NCBI GenBank assembly: GCA_001972305.1
Contig: BDDD01001673.1
Location: 65,124 to 129,123 of the forward strand
Direction: 5' to 3'
From: Cephalotus follicularis
Lineage: Eukaryota; Streptophyta; Magnoliopsida; Oxalidales; Cephalotaceae
DNA length: 64,000 nucleotides
In this document: positions 21,521 to 33,000 of the stretch, in pieces
How the letters are laid out: every line of letters begins with the position of its first letter
Position numbering within the stretch: position 1 is the first letter of the stretch
Position numbers and translations under genes: made by a program
The notes under the pieces: generated by a model
What the model was told of the DNA's origin: nothing
The model's input: the letters and a program-made list of their open reading frames with translations, nothing else
Database searches by the model: none

Positions 21521-24500
21521 GTGATGTTATGATCAAGGGACAGAGTTTTAAGGCCGACCTTATTCCCTTCCAGATTAAGGGCTTTGATGCCATCATGGGC
21601 ATGGATTGGCTAACAAGGCACTGAGCAGTGGTTGATTGTTCGCGCAGGGTTGTTTCCTTTTGTTTGCCTCTATAAGTCAAGCATGGAGCTAATCTTCGAG
21701 CAGCGCTCGGCACCTCTGAAGTTGATCTCGGCTATGGTTGCACGTAAGGCTTTGGATAAAGGTGCTCAAGGATTCCTAACTCATGTGGTAGATACTCGGA
21801 TGACTAAGCCAGAGGTAGGGGATATACCCGTGGTTTGTGAGTTTCCCGATGTCTTCCTAGACGAGTTACCAGGTCTTCCTCTAGACAGGGAAATAGACTT
21901 TGAGATCGAGTTGATCTCTGGTGCGGCTCCTATATCCCTTGCTCCTTACCGTATGGCACCTGCAGAGTTGAAAGAGCTTAAGGTACAGTTCGAAGACTTG
22001 TTGGATAAAGTATTTATTTGACCTAGTAGTTCTCCATGGGGTGCTCCAGTCCTGTTTGTGAAGAAAAAAGATGGAGCTATGCATTTGTGTATCGACTACA
22101 AGCAGCTCAACAAGGTCACTGTGAGTAACAAGTATTCGTTGCCAAGGATAGATGACTTGTTTGATTAGTTACGAGACGCTTGTGTGTTCTCTAAGATAGA
22201 TCTTCGGTCTGGATATCACCAGTTGAAGGTGAAGGAAGAGGATGTTCCGAAGACAGCCTTCAGATCTCGTTATGGTCTCTATGAGCTCTCAGTTATGCCG
22301 TTTGGTTTAACCAATGCACCGATAGTTTTCATGGATTTGATGAATCGTGTGTGCCAACCCTTCTTGGACACCTTTGTTGTGGTGTTCATGGACGACGTGA
22401 TGGTATACTCGCGGAGTATGGTTGAGCACAAGGAACACCTAAGGATTGTTTTTTACAGACCTTGAGAAGCCATGAGTTGTATGCTAAGCTCAGTAAGTGC
22501 GAGTTTTGGCTGGACAGTGTTGTGTTTTTGGGCCATGGTATTGAAGTGGACCCGAGGAAGGTTGAAGCTGTGTTGGCATGGGAAAGGCCTAAGAGCATAC
22601 CTAAAGTGTGCAGTTTCCTTGGACTTGCTGGCTATTATCGAAGATTCGTGGAAGGATTCTCGGCTATAGCAGCTCCTTCGTCAAAGTTGACAAGGAAAGA
22701 TGTGAAGTTTGTTTGGACAGAAGACTGTGATAAGAGCTTCCAAACGTTGAAGGATAGGTTAACGTCAGCTCTGGTGTTGACCCTTCCTTCTCTAGGGGTT
22801 AGTTTTGTGGTGTATAGTGATGCTTCTTTGCACGGTCTTGGTTATGTGTTGATGCAAGAAGGCAAGGTTATTGCCTATGCTTCTCGGCATTTGAAGGTTC
22901 ATGAGCTCAGTTACCCTACACATGACTTGGAGTTAGCTGCGGTGGTGTTTGCTTTGAAGATATGTCGTCACTATCTGTATGGTGAGCTCTGCCAGATCAT
23001 TACCGACCACCAGAGTTTGAAGTATTTGTCTTCTCAACCGCATTTGAATATGAGGCAGAGGAGATGGATCGAGCTCATCAAGGATTATGACTGTACCATC
23101 GAGTATCATCTAGGTAAGGCCAACGTGGTTGCTGGTGCATTGAGTAGGAAGTCCTCCGCTTCCTTGGCTCATGTACGGTTGGTTTACTTGCCAATGTTGG
23201 AACAGTTGAGGTCTTTAAGGGTAGAGCTGTCTACCGGAGACAGTGGAGCAGTGTTGGCTTCTCTGCAAGTGAGGCCTATTGTTCTCTGCCTGAGACGGTA
23301 GACGCTTTGCACAAAGAGTTGACGCTTTGTACCTCAAAGAGTAGACGCTTTGCTCTAAGAGTCGACGCTTTGCCCTGTTTTTTGAACTTCTTTGTTTTGC
23401 TTATTTCTTTTCTTGCACATTAAGTTTCTTGCACATAAAGTAGCAAAGTTAAATGCAAATTTGTAATCATTAAAACTTAGGATTGAGACTAAAAGTCAAC
23501 AGTGATGTTATGATCAAGGGACAGAGTTTTAAGGCCGACCTTATTCCCTTCCAGATTAAGGGCTTTGATGCCATCATGGGCATGGATTGGCTAACAAGGC
23601 ACTGAGCAGTGGTTGATTGTTCGCGCAGGGTTGTTTCCTTTTGTTTGCCTCTATAAGTCAAGCATGGAGCTAATCTTCGAGCAGCGCTCGGCACCTCTGA
23701 AGTTGATCTCGGCTATGGTTGCACGTAAGGCTTTGGATAAAGGTGCTCAAGGATTCCTAACTCATGTGGTAGATACTCGGATGACTAAGCCAGAGGTAGG
23801 GGATATACCCGTGGTTTGTGAGTTTCCCGATGTCTTCCTAGACGAGTTACCAGGTCTTCCTCTAGACAGGGAAATAGACTTTGAGATCGAGTTGATCTCT
23901 GGTGCGGCTCCTATATCCCTTGCTCCTTACCGTATGGCACCTGCAGAGTTGAAAGAGCTTAAGGTACAGTTCGAAGACTTGTTGGATAAAGTATTTATTT
24001 GACCTAGTAGTTCTCCATGGGGTGCTCCAGTCCTGTTTGTGAAGAAAAAAGATGGAGCTATGCATTTGTGTATCGACTACAAGCAGCTCAACAAGGTCAC
24101 TGTGAGTAACAAGTATTCGTTGCCAAGGATAGATGACTTGTTTGATTAGTTACGAGACGCTTGTGTGTTCTCTAAGATAGATCTTCGGTCTGGATATCAC
24201 CAGTTGAAGGTGAAGGAAGAGGATGTTCCGAAGACAGCCTTCAGATCTCGTTATGGTCTCTATGAGCTCTCAGTTATGCCGTTTGGTTTAACCAATGCAC
24301 CGATAGTTTTCATGGATTTGATGAATCGTGTGTGCCAACCCTTCTTGGACACCTTTGTTGTGGTGTTCATGGACGACGTGATGGTATACTCGCGGAGTAT
24401 GGTTGAGCACAAGGAACACCTAAGGATTGTTTTTTACAGACCTTGAGAAGCCATGAGTTGTATGCTAAGCTCAGTAAGTGCGAGTTTTGGCTGGACAGTG

Positions 24501-25258
24501 TTGTGTTTTTGGGCCATGGTATTGAAGTGGACCCGAGGAAGGTTGAAGCTGTGTTGGCATGGGAAAGGCCTAAGAGCATACCTAAAGTGTGCAGTTTCCT
24601 TGGACTTGCTGGCTATTATCGAAGATTCGTGGAAGGATTCTCGGCTATAGCAGCTCCTTCGTCAAAGTTGACAAGGAAAGATGTGAAGTTTGTTTGGACA
24701 GAAGACTGTGATAAGAGCTTCCAAACGTTGAAGGATAGGTTAACGTCAGCTCTGGTGTTGACCCTTCCTTCTCTAGGGGTTAGTTTTGTGGTGTATAGTG
24801 ATGCTTCTTTGCACGGTCTTGGTTATGTGTTGATGCAAGAAGGCAAGGTTATTGCCTATGCTTCTCGGCATTTGAAGGTTCATGAGCTCAGTTACCCTAC
24901 ACATGACTTGGAGTTAGCTGCGGTGGTGTTTGCTTTGAAGATATGTCGTCACTATCTGTATGGTGAGCTCTGCCAGATCATTACCGACCACCAGAGTTTG
25001 AAGTATTTGTCTTCTCAACCGCATTTGAATATGAGGCAGAGGAGATGGATCGAGCTCATCAAGGATTATGACTGTACCATCGAGTATCATCTAGGTAAGG
25101 CCAACGTGGTTGCTGGTGCATTGAGTAGGAAGTCCTCCGCTTCCTTGGCTCATGTACGGTTGGTTTACTTGCCAATGTTGGAACAGTTGAGGTCTTTAAG
25201 GGTAGAGCTGTCTACCGGAGACAGTGGAGCAGTGTTGGCTTCTCTGCAAGTGAGGCCT
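21298..25258. repeat. Tandem duplication, unit 1981 bp
   Basis: Copy 1 is 21298-23277 and copy 2 is 23279-25258, with one filler base (A) at 23278. The unit runs from inside the reversed copia LTR to the RNase H-integrase linker. All reading frames on both strands give identical translations in the two copies, including the same stops and frameshift. The only difference I noticed is A at 21339 versus T at 23320. The duplication is therefore younger than the copia insertion and the decay of pol, or it is an assembly artefact. Confidence 0.95.
21526..23277 (+). pseudogene. Chromovirus pol, copy A: protease end, RT, RNase H
   Basis: The end of protease (GFDAIMGMDWL at about 21580) is followed by the link to RT (EFPDVFLDELPGLPL at 21840). 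In RT, the expected FIRPSSSPWG box at about 22013 has a TGA in place of Arg. [15 protein letters not shown] is at 22183 and PFGLTNAP at 22300. The active-site region reads [11 protein letters not shown] at about 22381, with Phe in place of the usual Tyr or Phe-Ile. A frameshift near 22460 separates RT from the thumb and RNase H ([62 protein letters not shown]). It ends abruptly at the duplication joint, with no integrase. An additional stop (Gln to stop) lies at 22166. Confidence 0.9.
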
Positions 25259-26668
25259 GTTTGGGAAGAGCAGATCCGGGGACTGCAAGAGAAGGATTGG
25301 CGGTTGTCCAAGTTGTTGAAAAAAGTCAGAGAGGGTTCTCGGACTGACTTCCACATCAGGGGTGACGGTGCTCTGATGTTTGGAGAGAGGATGTGTGTGC
25401 CACATGTTGAGACGATCAAGTAGGAGATCCTAGAAGAAGCTCATTGTTCTCCTTGGTCAATGCATCCGGGAAGTACCAAGATGTATCGTGACCTAAGGCA
25501 ATGTTTTGGGAGGCGGGGCATGAAGCGTGAGATTGCCACATTTGTGGCAAGGTACTTGATATGTCAGCAGGTAAAGGCAGAGATACAGAAACCTTCAGGT
25601 CTTATTCAACCGCTTCCTATTCCAGTGTGGAAATGGGACAACATATCTATGGACTTTGTCACTGGTTTTCCTAGGACAAGGAGTAAGTATGATGCTATCT
25701 GGGTGATAGTAGATCGTTTGACCAAGTCTGCTCACTTCATACCTATAACGAAGGACTTTGGTTTGGACAAGTTAGTTCGGTTGTATGTAGATGGTGTGAT
25801 CAGGTTACATGGGATCCCCAGCAGCATAGTTTAAAAATAGAGACCCGAGGTTCATATCAAGGTTCTGGCAGAGCTTGCAGAGGACGTTGGGTACGGAGTT
25901 GCGACACAGTACGGCGTACCATCCTCAGACCGATGGGCAATCTGAGTGGGCTATCCAGATTCTTGAGGACATGTTGAGAGCCTGTGTCATGGATTTCCGA
26001 GGGAGTTGGGATGACCATTTGACTTTGATCAAGTTTGCCTACAACAACAGCTTTCAGGCGAGCATTGGTATGGCTCCTTTTGAGGCGTTATATGGCAGAC
26101 ATGTTCGGACTCCTTTGTGTTGGAATGAGGTGGGAGAACGCCAGTTGCTAGGACCATAGTTGGTCAGAGACGCAGTAGAGAAGGTGAAGGTGATCTGAGA
26201 CCATCTACAGGCAGCCCAGAGTAGGCAGAAGAGCTACGCAGACAAGCGCCATAAGGACTTGCAATTCTCTGTGGGTGACAATGTGTTCTTTAAGGTATCA
26301 CCTTACACGGGGATATTTCATTTTGGCAAGCGTGGGAAGCTTAGCCCAAGGTACATAGGTCCCTTTGAAGTTTTGCAAAGGATTGGACCAGTGGCTTATC
26401 GTCTGGCATAGCCTAAGGGAATGGCCAGGGTGCACATCGTGTTTCATGTATCTGTGCTGAGGAAATACGTTGTTGATCCTTCCCATGTGTTGACTGAGCC
26501 AGTGGTGTTGACCGAAGAGGATCTAACAGTGTTGCCTTATGAGGAATCCCCAGAGCAGATCTTAGACCGAAGAGAACATGTTTTGAGGAATAAGACTATT
26601 CCCTTGGTGAAGATTTTGTGGAGAAACCACGTAGCAGAAGAGGCTACCTGGGAACGTGAGGACTAGAT
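23507..26668 (+). pseudogene. Chromovirus pol, copy B: RT, RNase H, integrase, chromodomain-like end
   Basis: Repeats copy A with the same defects, then continues. RNase H is at about 24780-25140 (open to 25423). The integrase zinc region starts at about 25441 (H-x-HPGSTKMYRDL, CQQVKAE). The core follows: WDNISMDFVTGFPRTRSKYDAIWVIVDR at about 25628, where the first Asp is kept, then a frameshift after HGIPSSIV at 25834. YHPQTDGQSEWAIQILEDMLRAC comes at about 25917, with the Glu of the active site kept, then PFEALYGRHVRTPLCW. The C-terminal part (RVHIVFHVSVLRKYV at 26428, then ILWRNHVAEEATWERED at 26614) resembles the chromodomain-like tail that targets Del/Tekay elements to heterochromatin. 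Stops at 23999, 24147, 25421, 25834 and others make it inactive. Confidence 0.9.
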
Positions 26669-26730
26669 GAGGGAAAGTTACCCGGACTTGTTCCCTAGAC
26701 CAGAGCTGAAATTTTGTGGACAAAATTCCT

Positions 26731-26743
26731 TAAGGGGGAGAGG
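26731..26743 (+). promoter_or_regulatory. Polypurine tract of the chromovirus
   Basis: TAAGGGGGAGAGG, one base before the 3' LTR start TGTAACAACCC. This is the usual place for plus-strand priming. Confidence 0.8.
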
Positions 26744-26744
26744 T

Positions 26745-29668
26745 TGTAACAACCCGCATTAATTTTGGATAAATTCATGTTTGGGGCTTGGGGAATTTTT
26801 TTTTCTTTCCTTGGTTGTGTTGGTTTGGGCTTCTCCTTCTTGGTTATGTGTTTGATGGCTTTGGGCTTGGTGGAGGCCCAATGGTTGCCTATGGTTTGAG
26901 TATGTAGTTAAGTTATAAGAGAGGTTTAGTTGGTGTTGGGAGATGTGCAAAGCTTGCCTAAGAAGTTTGGCTGTTGGTTTTAGTGGACGTCTTATCCATC
27001 TTTCACGTCTAAAGAAGCAGTTGGGAGAGTGAGCCTTCACCTTTCATCTTCTTCTTTGTCTTTCTTCCGATGCTTTGAGCGTTGTTTGAGGTGGGAACTT
27101 TCTTTCACCCGCCTACGCATTTGGCAGGTAAGAGTTCTCCTCAGTTTGTTTGGTGCGTTGCATGGTTGGTGCAGGCACGATCTTTGAGGCCGAGGAATTC
27201 GCCTTGGTTTTCATGGTTGTATGTGGTTCTTGCATAGCTTCTGAGATGTTGTTCATGGTAGCTAAGCGTTGTTGTGTGTTGGTCTTGCAGAGGAAGATCT
27301 AGGCTCAGAGCCTGCGCAAATGGGAGCTAGCTGAGAAACTGTTGATAGTAGTGAGTGGGATGTTCTTCTTTCTATCAATTGATAACTGAGAGTTGTTGTC
27401 TATATGCCTTTCATGATATTACCTTTGACTAGGATTTCTTCTCCTGTCATCTTGTTGATATTGCATGTGAATACTGCTTTGCCAGGGTTGAACTTGTTGT
27501 TTCCCCTTTCTTGTTGAGTATTCATGCTTTATTTGATATCATGTGTTGTTGTCCTTGGATACTGGTTATTGGGTGCTGGTTACTTGGCTTTGTATGAGAT
27601 TGTCGGCACGAGATGGTCTACGTGGTGATACACTTACCTTTGAGCCGAGGTTCTCCTCTGTTATCTCATCAAGGGTCGAGCTGAGCGGTGATTCGTGGGC
27701 CACTTGTATGATATTAAAACTATGTGATTGCAGACGAGATAGCTTCTCGATTGAGGTTCACCTAGTGTAGTGCTGAGCTCGTGATTGCCGACGGGGGTAG
27801 GCTTGCGTAGCCCCTCGTTCGAGATTCATGTAGTGAGGTGCGCCAACGTATGATTTGCCGGGGGAGGAGTGCTTGCGTAGCCCTTCTACCGATGTTCATG
27901 CGGTGCTCTGGAAGTGGGTATCTATATTGAGTATATGAGGAATGTGTTCAATCCTGAAGACCATGACCGCGTTGATAGAACGTCAACGGAGTTTATTATG
28001 TATGCTGCCGAGGTGGTTACGGCTATGGAAGTGTGTGAGTCGATTGTGCATATGCGTGTATGGAATGTGCTTGTGATTGATACAGGACCAGTAGTCCCCT
28101 TGAGAATTGTTGATCCATAGAGTTGATCTTTTGTTGATCCTTGGATCCTCAGCATGTTCATATATATATAAACTGTTGTTTACCTTCTTTCCTTGAGGTC
28201 AGTCATTGAGTTGGCAGCTCTGACGTCTCCTCGGACTTTCCTTTGTTATCGATATCCTTGTATACTTTCAACTCTACTTTGTTTTGCTGAGCAGGGGAGA
28301 AGGGTTGTCCTCGGCCCAGTTGGGGCAGGGCACATTCACCTTGACTCTTGGCACCCCGGTGAAAATGGGTAAACCAGGATACTCTTTGATCTTACTCACT
28401 AGTCAGTTGGACTAATCCCCTCTCAGTTTTGTGTGTAGAGGGAGCGGCGCAGCAGTGTTCTTGAGATCCACTAAGGATAGCTTGTTGAGAGAGGTAGACG
28501 CCGAACGCAGCACCTTAGGATGGCTCCTAGGCCTCGGACACCTTCATGCATTTGGGGACATTCATGGGGTTTTGTATAGATTTTGTTAATATATATGTCT
28601 TGTAAGACCTTCTTGTAAACTGTGTAAAACTCTTGGATGTTGGGCATCCTCGGCAGTTTGCCCGGGACCGTGTATATAATTCATTCTTTTGTTTTATATA
28701 CTTGTTGTTTGTGCTGTTCTCTAAGCCTTGGCGCTGTTTTTGGCTTAGTGTTTGGGTGTGTAGGGGCAACGTAAAAGTTTGGGGGTTGTTTGACCCTGGG
28801 CAGGGTAGAAGATCTTCCCAGCCCTAGCCTTGGTGAAACTACAGTGTTTCTCCTCAGGCCTTTCGTGCGTGGCACCTCTGCTGAGATGCAGGGGGAAAGG
28901 GGTGGCTAGATCAAGGTTGGTCAAACCTTTAGGTTGACCTTGCAACTCGGGTTGGTTGACCCTAAGCTGAGGTCTGGTGGCATCCTCGGGCGTTGTTCCA
29001 GGCATACCGTAGGCGTTAGGTGGAGGTAAGCAATTTTCCTTAGTTTTGCACAACCTCCCGACCTCGGACCAGCTCGGTCCATGGAGACGTTTTGGTGGGT
29101 GAGCCCTGGTGGATCCCCTAGGCACTTGACCGGGGAGAGTTTTCATCTCCATAGTGTAGTTCGAGTGTTAGTAGGACCTAGGGTGGTTGTCCCATGCACA
29201 TGGCATTTGTCCCCGGGCCCTTGTGTTGATCCCAGGCTTAGCTTTTGTTAAGTGTTGTCGTCCAATGAGGACATGCCCAAGGATGGTTCATCTTGGGAAG
29301 GCATGTCTTAGGATGGGGTGCATACCTGGTTGTGTTACGTTGTGATGTGTTGGCATCCCTGCCCGGGACCCCAGGCAAAACGTAGTGTTGCGTTCTTTGC
29401 CCTGGCTCGCTTCCCAAGCATGTTCCCTTTAGTGGAACGGTGCGTTTAGGCAGAGGGTATTGTGCGCGTTTCTTTTAGTTAAATGGTGAGTTTTGAGGAA
29501 CAGTTTAAGTAAGGGTTCTTTTGCTGTTTTACCCTTCCTTCTTTCCTCCTTCCTGCTCGGACATTCCTTGTTTTATGCCTTGGGTGCATTTGGCCTGGGG
29601 AGCGCGGCTCTCCTCGACAGCTCGTTTTTAACGCCTGCCCTGGCCTTAGCGTTAGCCTTGTTGTTGTT
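26745..29668 (+). repeat. 3' LTR of the chromovirus (3' end missing)
   Basis: Matches the 5' LTR from its first base to about AGCCTTGTTGTTGTTG (29655-29668), without the two solo-LTR insertions. The last 100 bases or so of the 5' LTR (17881-17971) are not present. A reversed relative of the solo LTRs follows directly. The LTRs differ at several positions in the first 60 bases, so the insertion is not recent. Non-coding. Confidence 0.8.
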
Positions 29669-29702
29669 GTTAGCCCTGGCCTTAGCGTTAGCTTTGTGCT
29701 TA

Positions 29703-29832
29703 ACCTTCGACGCCAAGGGAATACCGTCGATGCTTTGAGCATGGAGATGTATTCAACACGTGCCGAAGAGAACAGAATTATGACGCTCTAATCGTCGGCG
29801 CCAAAGAACATATTGTCGACGCTTTGCAGGAT
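29703..29832. repeat. GTCGACGCTTT array, first
   Basis: Copies such as TTCGACGCCAAG, CCGTCGATGCTTTG, TCGTCGGCGCC and TTGTCGACGCTTTG. The place corresponds to the CAGTCGACTG array of the related outer solo LTR at 17585-17715. Confidence 0.7.
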
Positions 29833-30589
29833 GCCAGGTGTGTGCTACGCGTCAAATGGAACAGAGCAGTGGCTCAATTCTATCCTTTGCACGACAGGTG
29901 TCCTAGGGCGTGTCAAGGATTCTTAAATGGGTTACCAGTTGTTGCATGAAGGAGTGTTAGTGTCCTGGAGATACCTCAACACCTGGAATCTGCAACAGAA
30001 GAAAGAAAAACAAAAGAAATAAAAACAAACAGAAAACAGTGGAGAGAGAAAAGAAAATGCCCGGAAAGTGAGTTAGAGGAATCAAACGAATTTCTGAGAT
30101 TGAACCCTTTATATCAGCTGATGTATGAGCTGAAATAAGAGTTAGAAACACTTGCAAAGAGGAGAAATCATTCTGGGAAATTACTGGATTTGCATGTGAA
30201 GGAATTTGCGTTCAAAGTTGATTTTAAAAGCTTGGATTTGAATTGGTAAGCTCCTAGCTCGAATCCTGTTACTGGTATATAGTTATACAGTTATATATAT
30301 GTACTGCTTCATGCATGTCACTACTGTTAACATGAAACCCATGGATTGATTTCTGGAAATTGAAGATTGAGTTGGAGTGAAGAGCTTTGAGCTTTAAAGA
30401 GAAGAATCACTCAATTGATTCTGGGATAGCGAATTGAGGTAGGGATTTTGACATGATTTTGAACATATAGCATGTACTTCTTGTTATGATGGGTTATATA
30501 TGATTACATGATGTTAAGCTGATTGGATTGGATTATAAATGCATGCTCTGTTTTCTGGAAATTGCCTGGTTGACTTAAAGCGCTGAAGC

Positions 30590-30755
30590 TTTACTAGGGA
30601 CCGTCAACACTTAAGGCATAAATGTCGACAGTTTAGGCAAAATTACATCAATGCTTAAATGAAGAACACTATCGATGCTTTAGGATAACCGTCGACGCTT
30701 TGGATGAAACTGTCGACGCTTAAGTCGAAACTGTCGACGCTTAAGGACCTGTTTT
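30590..30755. repeat. GTCGACGCTTT array, second
   Basis: About seven copies: ACCGTCAACACTTAAG, ATGTCGACAGTTTAG, ACCGTCGACGCTTTGG, CTGTCGACGCTTAAG (twice) and others. The place corresponds to the CAGTCGACTG array at 16444-16575. Confidence 0.75.
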
Positions 30756-32002
30756 GCATTTAATCTCCCTAATTACATTGGTTTTTACACAGAATGATTT
30801 CCATAATCAATCCTTGCTATGTGTAGTCAAATTATAGCAATTGGACGACTTACATCCATTGTTGATGGCATATATTGAAATTGATTGGACTGTTGTTCTT
30901 GGAATGGATTGAATTGTTGTTATGCACTGCATATCATGAAATAAACTACTGTTTACTATTTTCAAGAACAGAGTGCTATATGCACCATTTACTGATACTA
31001 TTTTTAAGGACTGAGTGCTATACGCACCACTGAATATTTTGAAAAGCTGTTATTTTGCTCTCCAAGAGAACCTAATGAACTGCTACTGTTATTTTGTTCT
31101 ATAAAGAGAACCTACTGAATATGTTACTGTTATTTTGTTCTCTAAATGAGGACCACTGATACTGTTTACTATTTTACCGTTTTCTCTACAAAAGAGATCA
31201 ACTGTTTTATTACATTATATATGTAATACACTGTATTGATTGTGATTGCTAGTTTCTGTTAGTCTAGTGATCGGAGTGTATCACTGGCTACGGAGGTGAG
31301 CCTATGTGTCAGGAGTGTTGGCTAGAGCTCATTCACCAAACTTATCTGCAACGCAGATCATGAGTGTTAGCTACCCGCTAAATTCCAGCAGTACTGTTTA
31401 CCTTTTCTATCATCATCGGAGTGCATGGTGGTAGTTAGGTGGTGCACCGTCTGTGCTAGGAGATAGCAACATGTGACACCCGCTACTGGTCTTCGGACAT
31501 CTGATTGTTTGTACCCTTGTGCGGTATGATTGATACCTGACTGATTGTAGCCACTTGGCATGATTGCTTACATATATTGTCATATATATATTTACTGTTT
31601 TCAAAATATAAACTGTCATGCATTATTACATTCATATATTCATCTTCATGCATAATTCCTACTTAGCCAAGTGAGGACAAAAGCTAATACCTACAATTTC
31701 AGATTGACAAAGGAAAATCGAAGGCTTGCTGCTGAAGCTTCTAGCTGAAGGCTTCAATCTTAAGGTTGTTGAAAATTGTAATAAAGTCTTACCATGTAGT
31801 TATATTTACATTGATAATATGTATTATATAACTTTTGCTTGTTTTGTATAAAGCTTAAGCATGTAGTATAGGCTACATGTGTATGCTACCTCGAATAATC
31901 CAATATAATATTAATGCTTCCACAAAGTTTTAAATTTTCAATTATTGATAATACTGGATTAGATGTTTAACCTTACGTGTTAATGAAAACGGGTTGTGAC
32001 AA

Positions 32003-32398
32003 TGGGTTCCCAAATATGAAGATCAGATAGATTAAATGGAGAAGAAGGAGAAAAAGAAGTGCAAGGAGAAGAAGAGATAGCTCTGCAAGCTGACCCTACT
32101 CCTAGTTTTAATCTTCCTAACAACAATTTGAGGAAATTATGCGAGCTATTAGAGGTTTAGAGATGAGTAATCAAAGGTTATAAAGAACTAGTCAAAGGTT
32201 AGAGCGAAGACAAAAACGGCTAGAAAGAAAGCTAATTGAGAAAGGAGTGATTGGAATGAAGATACTACACCTCCGTCTAGCCAAGAAGATCAAGCAAATA
32301 AAGCAGAAGAAGAAGAAGAAGAAGAAGAAGAAGAAGAAGAAGAAGAAGACACAAATATCATGGGCGATAACGATGAGGATGATCATATGGATGACTGA
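32003..32398 (+). pseudogene. Env-like / plant transposon-protein ORF, C-terminal part
   Basis: Resumes the ORF cut at 6066. It reads WVPKYEDQID, matching WIPRDEDSNRIEQ near residue 256 of the copy at 43292-44260. It continues as an acidic, Lys- and Glu-rich stretch with a coiled-coil-like MRAIRGLEMSNQRL region at about 32137-32180, again like MDEMFDVITSMQKNIE of the other copy. Several stops and frameshifts are present. A GAA microsatellite (32304-32349) lies near its end. About 180 codons of the middle are lost at the junction. Confidence 0.65.
32304..32349. repeat. GAA trinucleotide microsatellite
   Basis: About fifteen GAA/AGA units inside the acidic tail of the env-like ORF. It would encode Glu in the GAA frame. 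Confidence 0.9.
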
Positions 32399-32858
32399 AC
32401 TTCTTCATTACATATCATCATTCTCTTTGCATCTTATACTTCAAAAACTTTGATGATTTGTATGATAACTTAATATGTTTTGTACTTTGAAAACATTGGA
32501 TGATTTGTTTGGATGATTTCTATGGATAAAAGTTTTGTTCTTATAATATTGGTATGGATGTTTCGTACTTATTATTTGAAATAATTTCTCTTATGTTTTT
32601 TATGTTATGCAAAAAAGTGGGAGAATGGTTCTAAGTTGAAAAATGATACAAGTTGAAAGGTATGAAAAAGGTACAAAATAACCATCGTCATACTAAATGG
32701 GAGTATGTAATTGTCATACTAAGGAGGAGTATATACTAAGGGAGAGTATGTATCTCTTCGACTTCAACTTATGTTCATTTAAATTTTTTGCTTCAATATT
32801 ATAACGTAACTTACATTTTACAACTTGTGCCCATACTGTAGCAAATTTTTGTCATCAT
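32399..32858 (+). other. Sirevirus 3' non-coding region with polypurine-like repeats
   Basis: No ORF. At 32605-32625 and 32690-32756 there are at least three purine-rich blocks of the form ACTAAATGGGAGTATGT, ACTAAGGAGGAGTATAT and ACTAAGGGAGAGTATGT, ahead of the true polypurine tract at 32859. Several such blocks ahead of the 3' LTR have been described for Sireviruses. Confidence 0.55.
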
Positions 32859-32872
32859 CAAAGAGGGGGAGA
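32859..32872 (+). promoter_or_regulatory. Polypurine tract of the Sirevirus
   Basis: CAAAGAGGGGGAGA, followed after one base by the LTR start TGTTGAC. This is typical of the clade. Confidence 0.8.
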
Positions 32873-33000
32873 TTGTTGACATTTATGTCTCAATCCTAAT
32901 TTTGATGATAACATATTTGCATTTAATATTGTTTCTCTTTTGTGCAAGAAAGGTTGTCGTTGCAAAACATAACAAAGAAGCATTCTTCATTGTAAAATAG

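Larger units (their letters stand above)
6067..29668 (+). mobile_element. Del/Tekay-like Ty3/gypsy chromovirus with nested insertions
   Basis: Order: 5' LTR (6067-17971, interrupted), tRNA-Met-type PBS (17979), gag-protease (from 18101), RT-RNase H-integrase with a C-terminal chromodomain-like region (to 26668), polypurine tract (26731), 3' LTR (from 26745). Both LTRs start TGTAACRACCCGCATTAATT. Without nested insertions the 5' LTR is about 3.0 kb and the internal region is large, which fits the Del/Tekay clade. The 3' LTR lacks its last 100 bases or so, and no matching target-site duplication is found: the left flank is ACTAG, but the right end was lost in a deletion that also removed part of the Sirevirus env-like ORF. 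Every ORF is broken, so it cannot move by itself. Confidence 0.85.
29669..32001 (+). mobile_element. Truncated LTR related to the solo LTRs, opposite orientation
   Basis: The right end GGGTTGTGACA (32001) is an intact LTR terminus. Blocks match the reverse complement of the outer solo LTR in order: 29850-29910 (ACAGAGCAG, GACAGGTGTC), 30040-30125 (GAGAGAGAAA, ATATCAGCTG), 30540-30760 (array), 31640-31700 (CCTACTTAGCCAAGTGAGGAC) and 31870-31960. The left boundary is unclear, because no terminal TGTAA is visible and the join to the chromovirus 3' LTR shows a repeated CCCTGGCCTTAGCGTTAG. The 5-bp flanks do not match, so a deletion probably removed one end. No gene was recognised. Confidence 0.65.
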
